Of a stretch of 32,262 nucleotides of DNA, positions 1-7,751 are shown in pieces (position 1 is the first letter of the stretch; the number at the start of each line of letters is the position of its first letter). The position numbers and the translations under genes were made by a program. Below the pieces are notes generated by a model. It had not been told where the DNA came from. It searched no databases and worked only from the letters and a program-made list of their open reading frames with translations. Source of the stretch: UBA3941 sp035647175 (GTDB lineage: Bacteria; Bacillota; Clostridia; Caldicoprobacterales; UBA3941); assembly GCA_035647175.1 (NCBI GenBank), contig DASRNX010000137.1, positions 1-32,262 on the forward strand, written 5' to 3'.

Positions 1-1
1 A

Positions 2-709
2 TATAATATAGTCGGAGTATTGCTAACGGGGTTCATAAATGGTTTAAATCCCTGTTCTTTTTCAATGCTTTTGTTCTTACTTAGCATATTGGTGGCAAAG
101 AATGTAAACATATTGAAGATTGGCTTCACTTTTATTGTGGGGAAATTTGTAACATACTTTTTATTGGGTACTCTGTTATTTAATATTTTTGTCAGATTAG
201 ATATCCCGCATTTCCAAATAATGTCGAAGGTTATCATGGCTGTAATCCTAGTCTTCATAGCCATTTTAAATTTAAGTGATTCGTTCGCTGCACGTAGGGA
301 AGATTATGAAAGGATTAGGATGCAATTGCCTATCTTTCTACGCAAAAAAAATCACCAGTGGATAAATAAATTCGGTAATACAATAGACCAAACATTTCTA
401 ATGCCTTTAAGTCTAATGCTTGGCGTTTTGGTTTCTCTTGGAGAATTTTTATGTACCGGACAGATCTACCTAGCTACTATAATCTCAATTCTCCATGATA
501 GTAAGACATTAGATTACAGGGCGATAATATATTTCATTTTATATGGGGTCTCCTTTGTTTTACCGCTGATATTAGCTACTATATTTGTTTATAAAGGCAG
601 GCAGATTTTTGAACTAACCGAATGGCTGCGGGGGAAAATGCCTGTTGTAAAACTTGTAAATGCAATAATTTTTGTGTTGTTTGCTGTTTTCATTTTAATT
701 TGGTTATAG
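2..709 (+). CDS. CcdA/DsbD-like membrane protein, 5' end outside window
   Basis: The reading frame is open to the left edge, so the true start lies outside the window; a TTG at 20 has no well-placed ribosome binding site and lies inside the first membrane segment. The visible ~235 residues are very hydrophobic with about six membrane segments. Two features match the CcdA/DsbD transmembrane family: the NPCSFS motif near the first segment and a second conserved cysteine in GEFLCTGQIYLATI, about 130 residues later. In that family these two cysteines pass electrons from cytoplasmic thioredoxin across the membrane to extracytoplasmic thiol proteins. That role is inferred here. The stop at 707-709 is followed at once by the ribosome binding site of the next gene, so the two are probably co-transcribed. 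Family fairly sure, exact substrate unknown. Confidence 0.72.
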   Translation, partial: YNIVGVLLTGFINGLNPCSFSMLLFLLSILVAKNVNILKIGFTFIVGKFVTYFLLGTLLFNIFVRLDIPHFQIMSKVIMAVILVFIAILNLSDSFAARREDYERIRMQLPIFLRKKNHQWINKFGNTIDQTFLMPLSLMLGVLVSLGEFLCTGQIYLATIISILHDSKTLDYRAIIYFILYGVSFVLPLILATIFVYKGRQIFELTEWLRGKMPVVKLVNAIIFVLFAVFILIWL

Positions 710-720
710 GGGGGACTGGA

Positions 721-1050
721 TTGAGAAATATTACGATCTCTTTTGTGGGAAAAAGCGGTAGTGTTCTTTCGCATAAAAAATTACTTGAGCTGCCATTGAG
801 GAATGAATTTATTATTGGGAGGAGTATTGAATATTTTAATGATCCGGAACCTTGTATGATTCATAGATCCGCTGTCATAAAAAGAATATATATGGAATTA
901 TTCGATTACTTGGGCGGTATATACACCAGCCGTGAGGTTGAAATGCTCTGGGATATCTTGCCACAAAAGTTTAGAAAGGCTATAGATATCCCCCAAGAGC
1001 CGCATTTAATTCGCTTTTCCTTTCGGGAGGATAATAGAAGGAAACGATAA
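721..1050 (+). CDS. small protein of unknown function, downstream of CcdA-like gene
   Basis: I choose the TTG at 721 because a G-rich ribosome binding site (709-714) sits just upstream; the longer frame back to 622 lies inside the preceding gene. The product is about 109 residues, soluble, with no signal peptide or membrane segment, a single cysteine (EPCMIH) and a strongly basic C-terminus (REDNRRKR). I do not recognise a family. It starts 11 bases after the CcdA-like gene and is likely expressed with it. No start codon other than TTG fits the spacing. Confidence 0.55.
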   Translation: MRNITISFVGKSGSVLSHKKLLELPLRNEFIIGRSIEYFNDPEPCMIHRSAVIKRIYMELFDYLGGIYTSREVEMLWDILPQKFRKAIDIPQEPHLIRFSFREDNRRKR

Positions 1051-1437
1051 ATTATTATTGGGTTGTGCATTGTTATAAAGATTTTAATGCATTTAATCTC
1101 AACACATACGAACCTACAGCAATCCGCTAATCCAAATCTTATATATTTTAAAATGAATTTGATGGTGGTTAATTTGTCCTTAGGGGTATACAATATATAT
1201 TAGCATATTAATGCATATTGCAGCGGAACTTAAGTATTAAAGCCCAGTACATTATGATAACTCACCATAGTGATCCAATGGTAGTAAAAGATGATACTAT
1301 ATCCCCTATTATGTTATTATTCTTGGTCATCTAAAATATTGGGCGCCATAGTTATTAGTGGGAGATTCGGGTGGGGGTAGATTACACAGATAGCGTGTAA
1401 AATAATGTTTTAGAAAGAGAAAGGATGATATTCTATT
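1051..1437. other. gene-free AT-rich stretch
   Basis: No plausible coding frame. An imperfect palindrome at about 1079-1099 (AGATT...AATCT around AATGCATT) could be a weak terminator for the upstream pair. There is a short direct repeat GCATATT near 1203-1218 and an ACCAT/ATGGT inverted repeat near 1264-1282. I could not find a convincing sigma-A promoter for the downstream oxidoreductase. Confidence 0.4.
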
Positions 1438-2523
1438 ATGTCCAAGGAACAAAAGAGCAGACGCATTGGTATCGGATCTATTGGTTTGGGTGGGATTTCC
1501 AAGGGTGTTCACCTCCCCGGTATAGAAAGGAGCGAGGACTTTAAGCTGGTGGCTCTATGCGACATAGATCCTGAGGCCTTAAAGGCGGCACAGGAAAAGT
1601 ATAATATACCGGATTCCCGCTGCTTTACCAATTATCAGGATCTTATTGAATGTCCCGACGTCGAGGCGGTGGACATATCTACGCCTAACGACAGCCACTT
1701 TGAAATCGCCTATGCCGCAGCTGTGGCGGGTAAACCCTATGCGCTGGAGAAGCCGATAACTATGACCAAAGAAGAGGCCGACAAATTGGCTGAGATAACC
1801 GAAGAGAAGGGCCTAAAGAGCATGGTATGTTTCTCCTATCGCTTCATACCCGCTGTCAGGTATATGAAGGACATAATCGACAGGGGCTTAATCGGTGATA
1901 TCTACCACGTAAATATGCAGTATTTTCAGGCTTGGGGCCTTCCCGATGCCAATTGCCCCCTCGTATGGCGCTACATAAAGGATAGGACAGGTTCCGGTGC
2001 GCTGGGTGATCTGGGCTCTCATGGTATAGACCTGGTCCGCTTCGTAACGAGCAAGGAATATAAAAAGGTAATAGGCCATGCAGATACCTTCGTAAAGGAA
2101 AGACAGGTGCCGGGCAGCGATGATATGGGCAAGGTTGATGTTGATGACTTTTGTAACTATATGGCCGAGATGGACGGGAGAACATCTGCGAACTTCCAGA
2201 TAACTCGCTTTGCGTACGGAAGGGGGAATTACCAGAGGATGGAGATATACGGAAGCAAGGGAGCCATGGTATATCACCTGGATAGATCACCTAATGCCAA
2301 TGAAATCGAAGTCTGCATAGGGGAGATAAATCGTGAAGCGCGGTTGTTTACGAAGCTGCCTGTACCGGATAAGTTCAAGGCCGATCAGATGCAATCCTTT
2401 GCCGATATCATCAACGACAAGGGCGACGGATTAGCTGCCACTATATTTGACGGCCAGTCCAATCAGCATGTACTGGACAGCATCATTGAATCCGTCGAAA
2501 AGGGCGAATGGGTGACATTATAG
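1438..2523 (+). CDS. Gfo/Idh/MocA family NAD(P)-dependent oxidoreductase
   Basis: A 361-residue cytoplasmic protein, normal length for the family. The N-terminal Rossmann fold shows GSIGLGG at residues 13-19, and the diagnostic EKP motif is at 104-106 (ALEKPITM). The C-terminal substrate domain carries GDLGSHGID at 190-198, with His195 a likely catalytic or substrate-contacting residue. Members oxidise or reduce sugars, inositols and related polyols with NAD(P); the substrate here cannot be told from sequence. The ATG at 1438 follows a GGATGA-type ribosome binding site near 1423. A ThuA-like gene starts 79 bases after the stop, a pairing that suggests shared carbohydrate metabolism. Confidence 0.9.
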   Translation: MSKEQKSRRIGIGSIGLGGISKGVHLPGIERSEDFKLVALCDIDPEALKAAQEKYNIPDSRCFTNYQDLIECPDVEAVDISTPNDSHFEIAYAAAVAGKPYALEKPITMTKEEADKLAEITEEKGLKSMVCFSYRFIPAVRYMKDIIDRGLIGDIYHVNMQYFQAWGLPDANCPLVWRYIKDRTGSGALGDLGSHGIDLVRFVTSKEYKKVIGHADTFVKERQVPGSDDMGKVDVDDFCNYMAEMDGRTSANFQITRFAYGRGNYQRMEIYGSKGAMVYHLDRSPNANEIEVCIGEINREARLFTKLPVPDKFKADQMQSFADIINDKGDGLAATIFDGQSNQHVLDSIIESVEKGEWVTL

Positions 2524-2602
2524 GACGATTATGCTTAAGGCAATAGTGAAGTGTATCCTAATTTTGGGATAAAAACCGAAAAAATGAAAAGGAGCGTTTT
2601 AA

Positions 2603-3331
2603 ATGGGTAAGATTAAGGTAACGGTATGGAACGAATATCTTCATGAGTTGCAGGTTCCAGAGATTGGGGAAATATATCCCGATGGTATCCATAATTGCAT
2701 AGGCGATTCCTTAAAGGATGCGGGTATGGACGTAAAAACCGCCACTTTGAGAATGCCGGAGCACGGCCTGACCGATGAAGTGTTGGATGATACCGATGTA
2801 TTGGTCTGGTGGGGACATATGGCCCATGGCGAGGTGGAAGATGAGATAGTTGAAAAGGTTTATGAGAAGGTCTTAGGCGGAATGGGCCTTATAGTCCTTC
2901 ATTCCGGTCATGCATCTAAAATCTTCAACAAAGTCTGCGGAACTGCCACCGGAATGCTGAAATGGAGAGAGGACGGGGATAAGGAAATTCTTTGGGTAGT
3001 CGACCCCAGCCATCCCATCGTAGACGGATTGGACGAGAAGATAATCATACCCAACGAGGAGACCTACGGCGAGCATTTTAACATCCCAAATCCCGATGAT
3101 CTGGTGTATATCAGTTGGTTTGAAGGCGGCGAGGTCTTCAGGAGCGGATGTTGTTACTACAGAGGTAAGGGTAAGGTATTCTACTTTAGACCCGGACATG
3201 AAACCTTCCCTATCTATCATATGCCTGAAATTCAAAAGGTTATAGCTAACGCGGTCAAATGGGCTGCCCCTATAAATTTCCCGGATTTAACCTATGGAAA
3301 CACCAAACCTGTGGTAGAAATAAAGAAATAG
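2603..3331 (+). CDS. ThuA-like (trehalose utilisation) family protein
   Basis: A 242-residue cytoplasmic protein with a class I glutamine-amidotransferase-like fold. Visible ThuA hallmarks are VLVWWGHMAH (66-75), LIVLHSGH (96-103), HPIVDGL and a C-terminal RPGHETFPIYHMPEI segment. ThuA proteins take part in trehalose and other disaccharide catabolism, often with Gfo/Idh/MocA oxidoreductases; the biochemical step is poorly defined and I do not assign one. An AAGGAG ribosome binding site lies just upstream of the ATG. The 79-base gap to the oxidoreductase contains no obvious terminator, so a two-gene operon is likely. It is followed by several hairpins that probably end the transcript. Confidence 0.82.
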   Translation: MGKIKVTVWNEYLHELQVPEIGEIYPDGIHNCIGDSLKDAGMDVKTATLRMPEHGLTDEVLDDTDVLVWWGHMAHGEVEDEIVEKVYEKVLGGMGLIVLHSGHASKIFNKVCGTATGMLKWREDGDKEILWVVDPSHPIVDGLDEKIIIPNEETYGEHFNIPNPDDLVYISWFEGGEVFRSGCCYYRGKGKVFYFRPGHETFPIYHMPEIQKVIANAVKWAAPINFPDLTYGNTKPVVEIKK

Positions 3332-3430
3332 GGAAATGGTGTAGAAATAAAGAGATAAAAAAATATCTAAATAAAAACATGATGTTTTCCAGGATTTAGT
3401 TTTATGAACCTGGGAAGGCAAAGTTTTATA

Positions 3431-3466
3431 AGGTTGTCATCCTTCGTCTGCGGGGGATGACAACCT
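3431..3466 (+). terminator. hairpin after thuA, possible terminator
   Basis: AGGTTGTCATCC (3431-3442) pairs perfectly with GGATGACAACCT (3455-3466), a 12-bp stem with a 12-base loop. It is not followed by a real T tract, so it may stabilise the transcript end or be a weak terminator. Confidence 0.45.
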
Positions 3467-3590
3467 TACTATTGTGATATTTTCCTTCCCAACAGGTTGA
3501 TTCCCCACATCTATTGATTAAGTTCCTGAAGTATTCACATGGGATTTTTAACGATTGGAAAAGTATGGTCCAATATGCGTCTGCTTTTTA

Positions 3591-3619
3591 TTCACAAAAA
3601 TGATTATTTGGGGTATAAT
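3591..3619 (+). promoter_or_regulatory. sigma-A-type promoter upstream of trxB (distal)
   Basis: TTCACA at 3591-3596, a 17-base spacer, and a perfect TATAAT at 3614-3619. It would give a leader of about 200 bases before trxB. Confidence 0.55.
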
Positions 3620-3690
3620 ATGGTTATTATTCAGAAATCCGATTGGAAAAGACATATATAGTACTTTTATTGGCTTATATAGCCTTTGGT

Positions 3691-3720
3691 TTGGATTATA
3701 TGTAATTGTCTGGCTATGAT
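3691..3720 (+). promoter_or_regulatory. second candidate promoter upstream of trxB (proximal)
   Basis: TTGGAT at 3691-3696, an 18-base spacer and TATGAT at 3715-3720. It would start transcription right before the imperfect hairpin at about 3726-3770. Confidence 0.4.
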
Positions 3721-3825
3721 TACTTTGACAAAGGGTGATTCATGACAAAATCATGTTCGGGACTTTGTGTCTATTCTACATAGCCCAAATAAGCAGGATA
3801 ACAGGGGCGAAAGGAGCAGGATAAA

Positions 3826-4743
3826 ATGAAGGATATTATCATAATAGGCGGCGGTATTGCGGGGTTGACGGCGGGCATGTATGCCAAACGAGCCGGGATG
3901 GAGACCATATTGTTTGAAAAATTGTTTCCGGGAGGTCAGGCCGCGACCACATTTAGTATCGAAAATTACCCGGGATTTGTCGAGCCCATCAGCGGTCCGG
4001 ATTTTTCTATGAAATTAGAAGAGCACGCGCGAAAGTTTGGATTGGAAATCCTCTACGATGGGGTAGATGAGATCATTATTGACGGAAATATCAAAAAGGT
4101 GGTAACCGATGGCGGGACCTACGAGACCAAGACCATCTTATTAGCAACAGGGGCCAGCCCCAAGGAACTGGGCCTGGAAAAGGAAGAACAATTCAGGGGC
4201 AGGGGGGTTTCCTATTGTGCTACCTGTGACGGTACCTTCTACAAAGATAAGGTTACTGCCGTCGTAGGGGGTGGGGACACCGCATTGGAGGATGCTTTTT
4301 TTCTTGCGCAATATGCATCCAAGGTATATTTGATCCACCGAAGAGATGAATTTAGGGGCCTTAAGATACTCCAGGACAGGGTGCTTAAACATGAAAAGAT
4401 TGAAGTCCTTTGGGATACCGTAGTGGAATCCATAACCGGGGAAGAACAGGTGGAGGGGATCGGGGTAAGAAATGTAAAGACCGGCCAAACTACCGAGCTC
4501 AGCCTGGATGGCTTCTTTATAGCCATTGGAATTACACCCAATAGCGAGCTGGCAAAGGGCAAACTAAACATGACGCCGGACGGTTTTATTATTGGAGATG
4601 AATCCATGAATACAAACGTATCGGGAGTGTTTGCGGTGGGCGACGTGCGCTACAAGCCGGTATGGCAGCTGGTAACCGCGGCCTCTGATGGGGCGGTAGG
4701 TACCCTGTCAGCCCAAAGATATATTATGGAACATTTTGAATAG
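3826..4743 (+). CDS. trxB: thioredoxin reductase
   Basis: A 305-residue flavoprotein, standard length. It shows the N-terminal FAD-binding GGGIAGLTAG (8-17), the redox-active CATC disulfide (131-134, in SYCATCDG), the NADPH-binding GGGDTA (148-153) with HRRDEFR (171-177), and the C-terminal FAD motif GVFAVGDVR. It reduces thioredoxin with NADPH in the cytoplasm; HRRDEFR favours NADPH over the ferredoxin-dependent type. GAAAGGAG lies upstream of the ATG. Reduced thioredoxin could feed the CcdA-like protein 3 kb upstream, but they are not in one operon. glmM follows 118 bases later, separated by an AT-rich hairpin, so the two may or may not share a transcript. Confidence 0.95.
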   Translation: MKDIIIIGGGIAGLTAGMYAKRAGMETILFEKLFPGGQAATTFSIENYPGFVEPISGPDFSMKLEEHARKFGLEILYDGVDEIIIDGNIKKVVTDGGTYETKTILLATGASPKELGLEKEEQFRGRGVSYCATCDGTFYKDKVTAVVGGGDTALEDAFFLAQYASKVYLIHRRDEFRGLKILQDRVLKHEKIEVLWDTVVESITGEEQVEGIGVRNVKTGQTTELSLDGFFIAIGITPNSELAKGKLNMTPDGFIIGDESMNTNVSGVFAVGDVRYKPVWQLVTAASDGAVGTLSAQRYIMEHFE

Positions 4744-4781
4744 GCATTATAGCTGTTTTTATACAACAACCGGCGTTATAG

Positions 4782-4830
4782 AATCATATTATGGCATTGT
4801 GGGTTATCCGGTGAGATAATATGATTTTTA
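4782..4830 (+). terminator. AT-rich inverted repeat with T run between trxB and glmM
   Basis: AATCATATTAT (4782-4792) and ATAATATGATT (4816-4826) form a perfect 11-bp inverted repeat with a 23-base loop, followed by further Ts. The stem is weak for a terminator; an operator for glmM is the alternative. Confidence 0.35.
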
Positions 4831-4860
4831 AACGTCCTTAATGATTAAGAGGGTGACATC

Positions 4861-6207
4861 ATGGGTCGATTATTTGGGACTGACGGGGTCAGGGGTTTAG
4901 CAAACGAGAAGCTAAATTGTGAGTTGGTATACAAGTTGGGCCAGGCTAGTGCCAGGGTATTAACCCTGGCAAAATACAGGCCTAGAATATTGGTGGGCAG
5001 GGATACCAGGTTATCCGGCGATATGCTGGAGGCAGCCTTGGTCTCCGGTATTTGTTCCGTAGGCTCGGAGGCCAGGGTAGTAGGGGTGATGCCCACTCCC
5101 GCTGTAGCCTATCTAGCCAGGCATTATAAGGCGGATGCAGGGATTGTGATATCTGCGTCCCATAATTCTATGGAATATAACGGAATAAAGATATTTAACA
5201 ACCAGGGATATAAGCTATCCGACGAACTGGAAGAAAAGATCGAAAGCATGATATTGGATAACACGGAGAGCATCACCTACCCAACGGGTATTAACGTGGG
5301 GCGCATAGTTCGGGTTAAAAATGCATCAAGACATTATGAGAGCTTTTTAAAAGGGACCATAGATATCAGTTTGGAGGGGCTTAAACTGGTGGTGGACTGC
5401 GCCAACGGTGCATCCTCCAATATAGCGCCAAGGATATTTTCGGAGCTGGGAGCCAGGGTCCATACCATATATGATGATCCTGATGGGATAAACATCAACA
5501 ACCTCTGCGGTTCAACCTATCCCGATAAGCTCCAAGATCATGTAATAGAAACCGGCGCCGATTTAGGCCTAGCTTTTGACGGTGATGCTGACAGATTGGT
5601 AGCGGTAGATGAAAATGGGGAATTGGTAGACGGTGATCAGCTGCTGGTGATCTGCGGCTTGAACATGAAGAAGAGGGGCCTGCTTAAAAAGGACACGGTG
5701 GTGGGCACCATTATGAGCAATCTGGGGTTTGATGAGGCTCTAAAAAGCGCGGGATGTAGGGTTGTAAAGACCAATGTCGGGGACCGGTTTGTCCTAGAAA
5801 GGATGCTGGAGGAGGGATATAACCTGGGAGGGGAACAATCCGGGCATGTCATTTTCTTAGATTATAATACTACAGGAGACGGAATTTTAACCGCACTTCA
5901 GCTTTTGGCGATATTAAAGCGGGAGAACAAACCACTTTCCCAATTGGCTTCCGCTATGGAAAAGTATCCCCAGGTGTTAATTAACGCCAGGGTCGATGAA
6001 ATCCAAAAAAGAAAATATACCGATGATCCGGAGATTCAAAAGGAAATAAAAGCCGTAGAGGACAGGTTCAAGGGCAGGGGCAGGGTGCTCATTCGCCCTT
6101 CCGGTACGGAACCGTTGATCAGGGTCATGATAGAGGGCAAGGATCAAAGGGAAATAGAAGAACATGCGGTCGCTCTGGCAGGGTTAATCGAGGAACGGTT
6201 AAAGTAA
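4861..6207 (+). CDS. glmM: phosphoglucosamine mutase
   Basis: A 448-residue cytoplasmic enzyme converting glucosamine-6-phosphate to glucosamine-1-phosphate, the step towards UDP-GlcNAc for peptidoglycan. All landmarks of the alpha-D-phosphohexomutase family are present: N-terminal GTDGVRG, catalytic phosphoserine loop ISASHNSMEYNG with Ser100, metal-binding DGDADR (240-245), sugar-binding GEQSGH (324-329) and phosphate-binding RPSGTEP (412-418). The GlmM-type ISASHN/GEQSGH pattern separates it from phosphomannomutases. GAGGGTGA precedes the ATG. A strong terminator follows. Confidence 0.96.
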   Translation: MGRLFGTDGVRGLANEKLNCELVYKLGQASARVLTLAKYRPRILVGRDTRLSGDMLEAALVSGICSVGSEARVVGVMPTPAVAYLARHYKADAGIVISASHNSMEYNGIKIFNNQGYKLSDELEEKIESMILDNTESITYPTGINVGRIVRVKNASRHYESFLKGTIDISLEGLKLVVDCANGASSNIAPRIFSELGARVHTIYDDPDGININNLCGSTYPDKLQDHVIETGADLGLAFDGDADRLVAVDENGELVDGDQLLVICGLNMKKRGLLKKDTVVGTIMSNLGFDEALKSAGCRVVKTNVGDRFVLERMLEEGYNLGGEQSGHVIFLDYNTTGDGILTALQLLAILKRENKPLSQLASAMEKYPQVLINARVDEIQKRKYTDDPEIQKEIKAVEDRFKGRGRVLIRPSGTEPLIRVMIEGKDQREIEEHAVALAGLIEERLK

Positions 6208-6234
6208 TATGTGGGTTTTTGAAATTAAAACATG

Positions 6235-6270
6235 GCAGCAGACTTCTAAAACAAGGGTTTGCTGCTTTTT
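6235..6270 (+). terminator. rho-independent terminator of glmM
   Basis: GCAGCAGAC (6235-6243) pairs with GTTTGCTGC (6257-6265), with one G-U pair, and is followed by TTTTT at 6266-6270. Confidence 0.8.
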
Positions 6271-6317
6271 CATTCCATCGAATGGAATTGTTTCCGGTGG
6301 GTTATCCATAATGGTGG

Positions 6318-6347
6318 TTTACTTTTGACTTATGCCTACTATATAAT
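6318..6347 (+). promoter_or_regulatory. candidate promoter for prsA
   Basis: TTTACT (6318-6323), 18-base spacer, perfect TATAAT (6342-6347). A second TATAAT lies at 6353-6358 without a good -35. It would give a leader of about 150 bases. Confidence 0.45.
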
Positions 6348-6409
6348 TGAACTATAATCATGGGTTAGATAGAGGTCGGGAAAAGGACCTTCCATAATAC
6401 CTATAGATC

Positions 6410-6476
6410 CCCTATGCGGCAAAAATTAATTTATGGGATATGAACATTTTCGCATAAAAGGCAGGGCTGCATAGGG
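6410..6476 (+). promoter_or_regulatory. nested hairpin in the prsA leader
   Basis: CCCTATGCGGC (6410-6420) pairs with GCTGCATAGGG (6466-6476), 11 bp with one G-U pair. Inside, TTTATG (6430-6435) pairs with CATAAA (6453-6458). The base of the stem ends about 15 bases before the GGAAGG ribosome binding site. No T run follows, so it is not a simple terminator. Confidence 0.5.
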
Positions 6477-6507
6477 CGCACGAAAAATAACGGAAGGAAT
6501 TGATGGA

Positions 6508-7701
6508 ATGTATAACAGGAGGATTTTAGCCTTTGCTTTGATTCTGGTAATGGCTGTACTAATGGGATGCGCATCTAAGGCGGGAAATGATGATTTAAAG
6601 GACAGAACCGTAGTTGGGAAGGTCAACGGTGAAAAAATTACTAAAGGAGAATTCAACAGCCTTTATAACCAGATGAAGCAAAACTACTATATATCGGAAG
6701 AAGTTGAACAGGATCCGGATCAGAGTGAAATGATAGCCGAATTAAAGCTGGATATATTGGATCAGCTGGTGATAGAAAAATTGATGGCCCAGAAAGCAAA
6801 GGGGGCGGGCTTTGAGGTAACCGATGATATATTGGAGGAAGCCCGTGCAGAATTTGAGGAGATTGTTATCCACCTGGCAGGGCAGATGGAGATAATAGAT
6901 GGCGATACACAGGATGAACAGGGGCAGGAGACGGATGATACAGGCAAAGACTATATAGAGGAAGCCAAGGCCTATATAGAACAGGAACTGGCTGCCATGG
7001 GACAAAGCCAGGATGATTTCATTGATTCTCTAGCTAAGCAGATGACCGTAGACGGATATATAGAGTCCCTGCTGGAGGATATAAGCGCAGATAAAGATGA
7101 AATAGAGGAGTATTACAGGGAGAGACTTCAGAACCAAAAATCGAACATTGCCGGCATAAACTATGAGGAAGTAGAGCTATATAAGCCTGAGGAAGTCAGG
7201 GTAAAACATGTTCTGATCGGGCTGCCAAAAGAGGAACTGGAAAGATATGATGAGCTCATGGGTGACGGTAAAGAGAAGGAAGCAAAAAAACACCTGGAAG
7301 ATAAGCTGAAGGAAATCGAACCGAAGGCCATGGAGGTACTGCAAAAGGCCCGGGACGGAGAAGACTTCGAAAAACTTATTGAGGAATACGGGGAAGACCC
7401 TGGGATGGAGGACAATACTCCGGGCTATATAGTAAGACAGGACGGGGATTTCCTGCCGGAATTTGAAAAGGCGGCTTTTACTTTGGAGGAGGGGGAGATA
7501 TCCGATTTGGTGGCCACGGACTTCGGTTATCACATCATAAAATTCTATGAAAGGTATCCCCAAAAGGTATATACTCTGGAGGAAAAGCACGACGAGGTCA
7601 AGGAGTTTTTAGACTATGAGAAAAAGGCTGATGCCTGGACCACCATCTTGGATGAATGGATGGCGGATGCCGATATAAAGAGATACGAAAACAAGCTGTA
7701 A
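6508..7701 (+). CDS. prsA: PrsA-type peptidyl-prolyl isomerase lipoprotein
   Basis: A 397-residue exported foldase. The N-terminus is a lipoprotein signal peptide ending in LMGC, with Cys21 the lipid-bearing residue. Next comes a helical SurA-like chaperone region, very acidic around residues 125-160, then a parvulin (PPIC) domain from about EVRVKHVLIGLP to DFGYHIIKFYER. The parvulin domain carries an unusual charged helical insertion of about 40 residues between HVLIG and ARDGEDFEKL. PrsA helps exported proteins, including penicillin-binding proteins, fold on the outer membrane face. GGAAGG precedes the ATG at 6508; an ATG at 6503 is out of frame. The response regulator starts 50 bases after the stop with no terminator between, so the four genes to 11385 may be one operon. 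Confidence 0.88.
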   Translation: MYNRRILAFALILVMAVLMGCASKAGNDDLKDRTVVGKVNGEKITKGEFNSLYNQMKQNYYISEEVEQDPDQSEMIAELKLDILDQLVIEKLMAQKAKGAGFEVTDDILEEARAEFEEIVIHLAGQMEIIDGDTQDEQGQETDDTGKDYIEEAKAYIEQELAAMGQSQDDFIDSLAKQMTVDGYIESLLEDISADKDEIEEYYRERLQNQKSNIAGINYEEVELYKPEEVRVKHVLIGLPKEELERYDELMGDGKEKEAKKHLEDKLKEIEPKAMEVLQKARDGEDFEKLIEEYGEDPGMEDNTPGYIVRQDGDFLPEFEKAAFTLEEGEISDLVATDFGYHIIKFYERYPQKVYTLEEKHDEVKEFLDYEKKADAWTTILDEWMADADIKRYENKL

Positions 7702-7751
7702 CAGTGGGAGAGCCGGCTGATATTAATTCTGTGGGATTGGGAGTTATAAGA

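Larger units (their letters stand above)
3332..3825. other. intergenic region with 3' hairpins and trxB promoters
   Basis: No coding frame. The left part holds palindromes behind thuA: AAAACAT/ATGTTTT at 3374-3388, a CCAGG/CCTGG hairpin at about 3389-3415, and a 12-bp stem at 3431-3466. The right part holds two candidate promoters for trxB (3591-3619 and 3691-3720) and a leader hairpin in which CATGA/TCATG (about 3741-3755) sits inside GACAAAG...CTTTGTGTC (about 3726-3770). Confidence 0.5.
6208..6507. other. glmM-prsA intergenic region
   Basis: Holds the glmM terminator (6235-6270), a 7-bp palindrome ATTCCAT-CGA-ATGGAAT at 6272-6288, a candidate promoter at 6318-6347 and a structured prsA leader (6410-6476). 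No coding frame. Confidence 0.5.

Noticed and set aside
622..720. Extended N-terminus of the small protein starting at 622
   Set aside because: This part lies inside the CcdA-like gene and codes for an implausible Cys-rich stretch; TTG at 721 has the ribosome binding site.
1856..2290. Long antisense frames inside the oxidoreductase gene, and similar ones in other genes
   Set aside because: They lie opposite clear family members, lack ribosome binding sites and have low-complexity or motif-free products.
4744..4860. glmS-type riboswitch before glmM
   Set aside because: The gap is only 117 bases and shows no ribozyme core; only a simple AT-rich inverted repeat.
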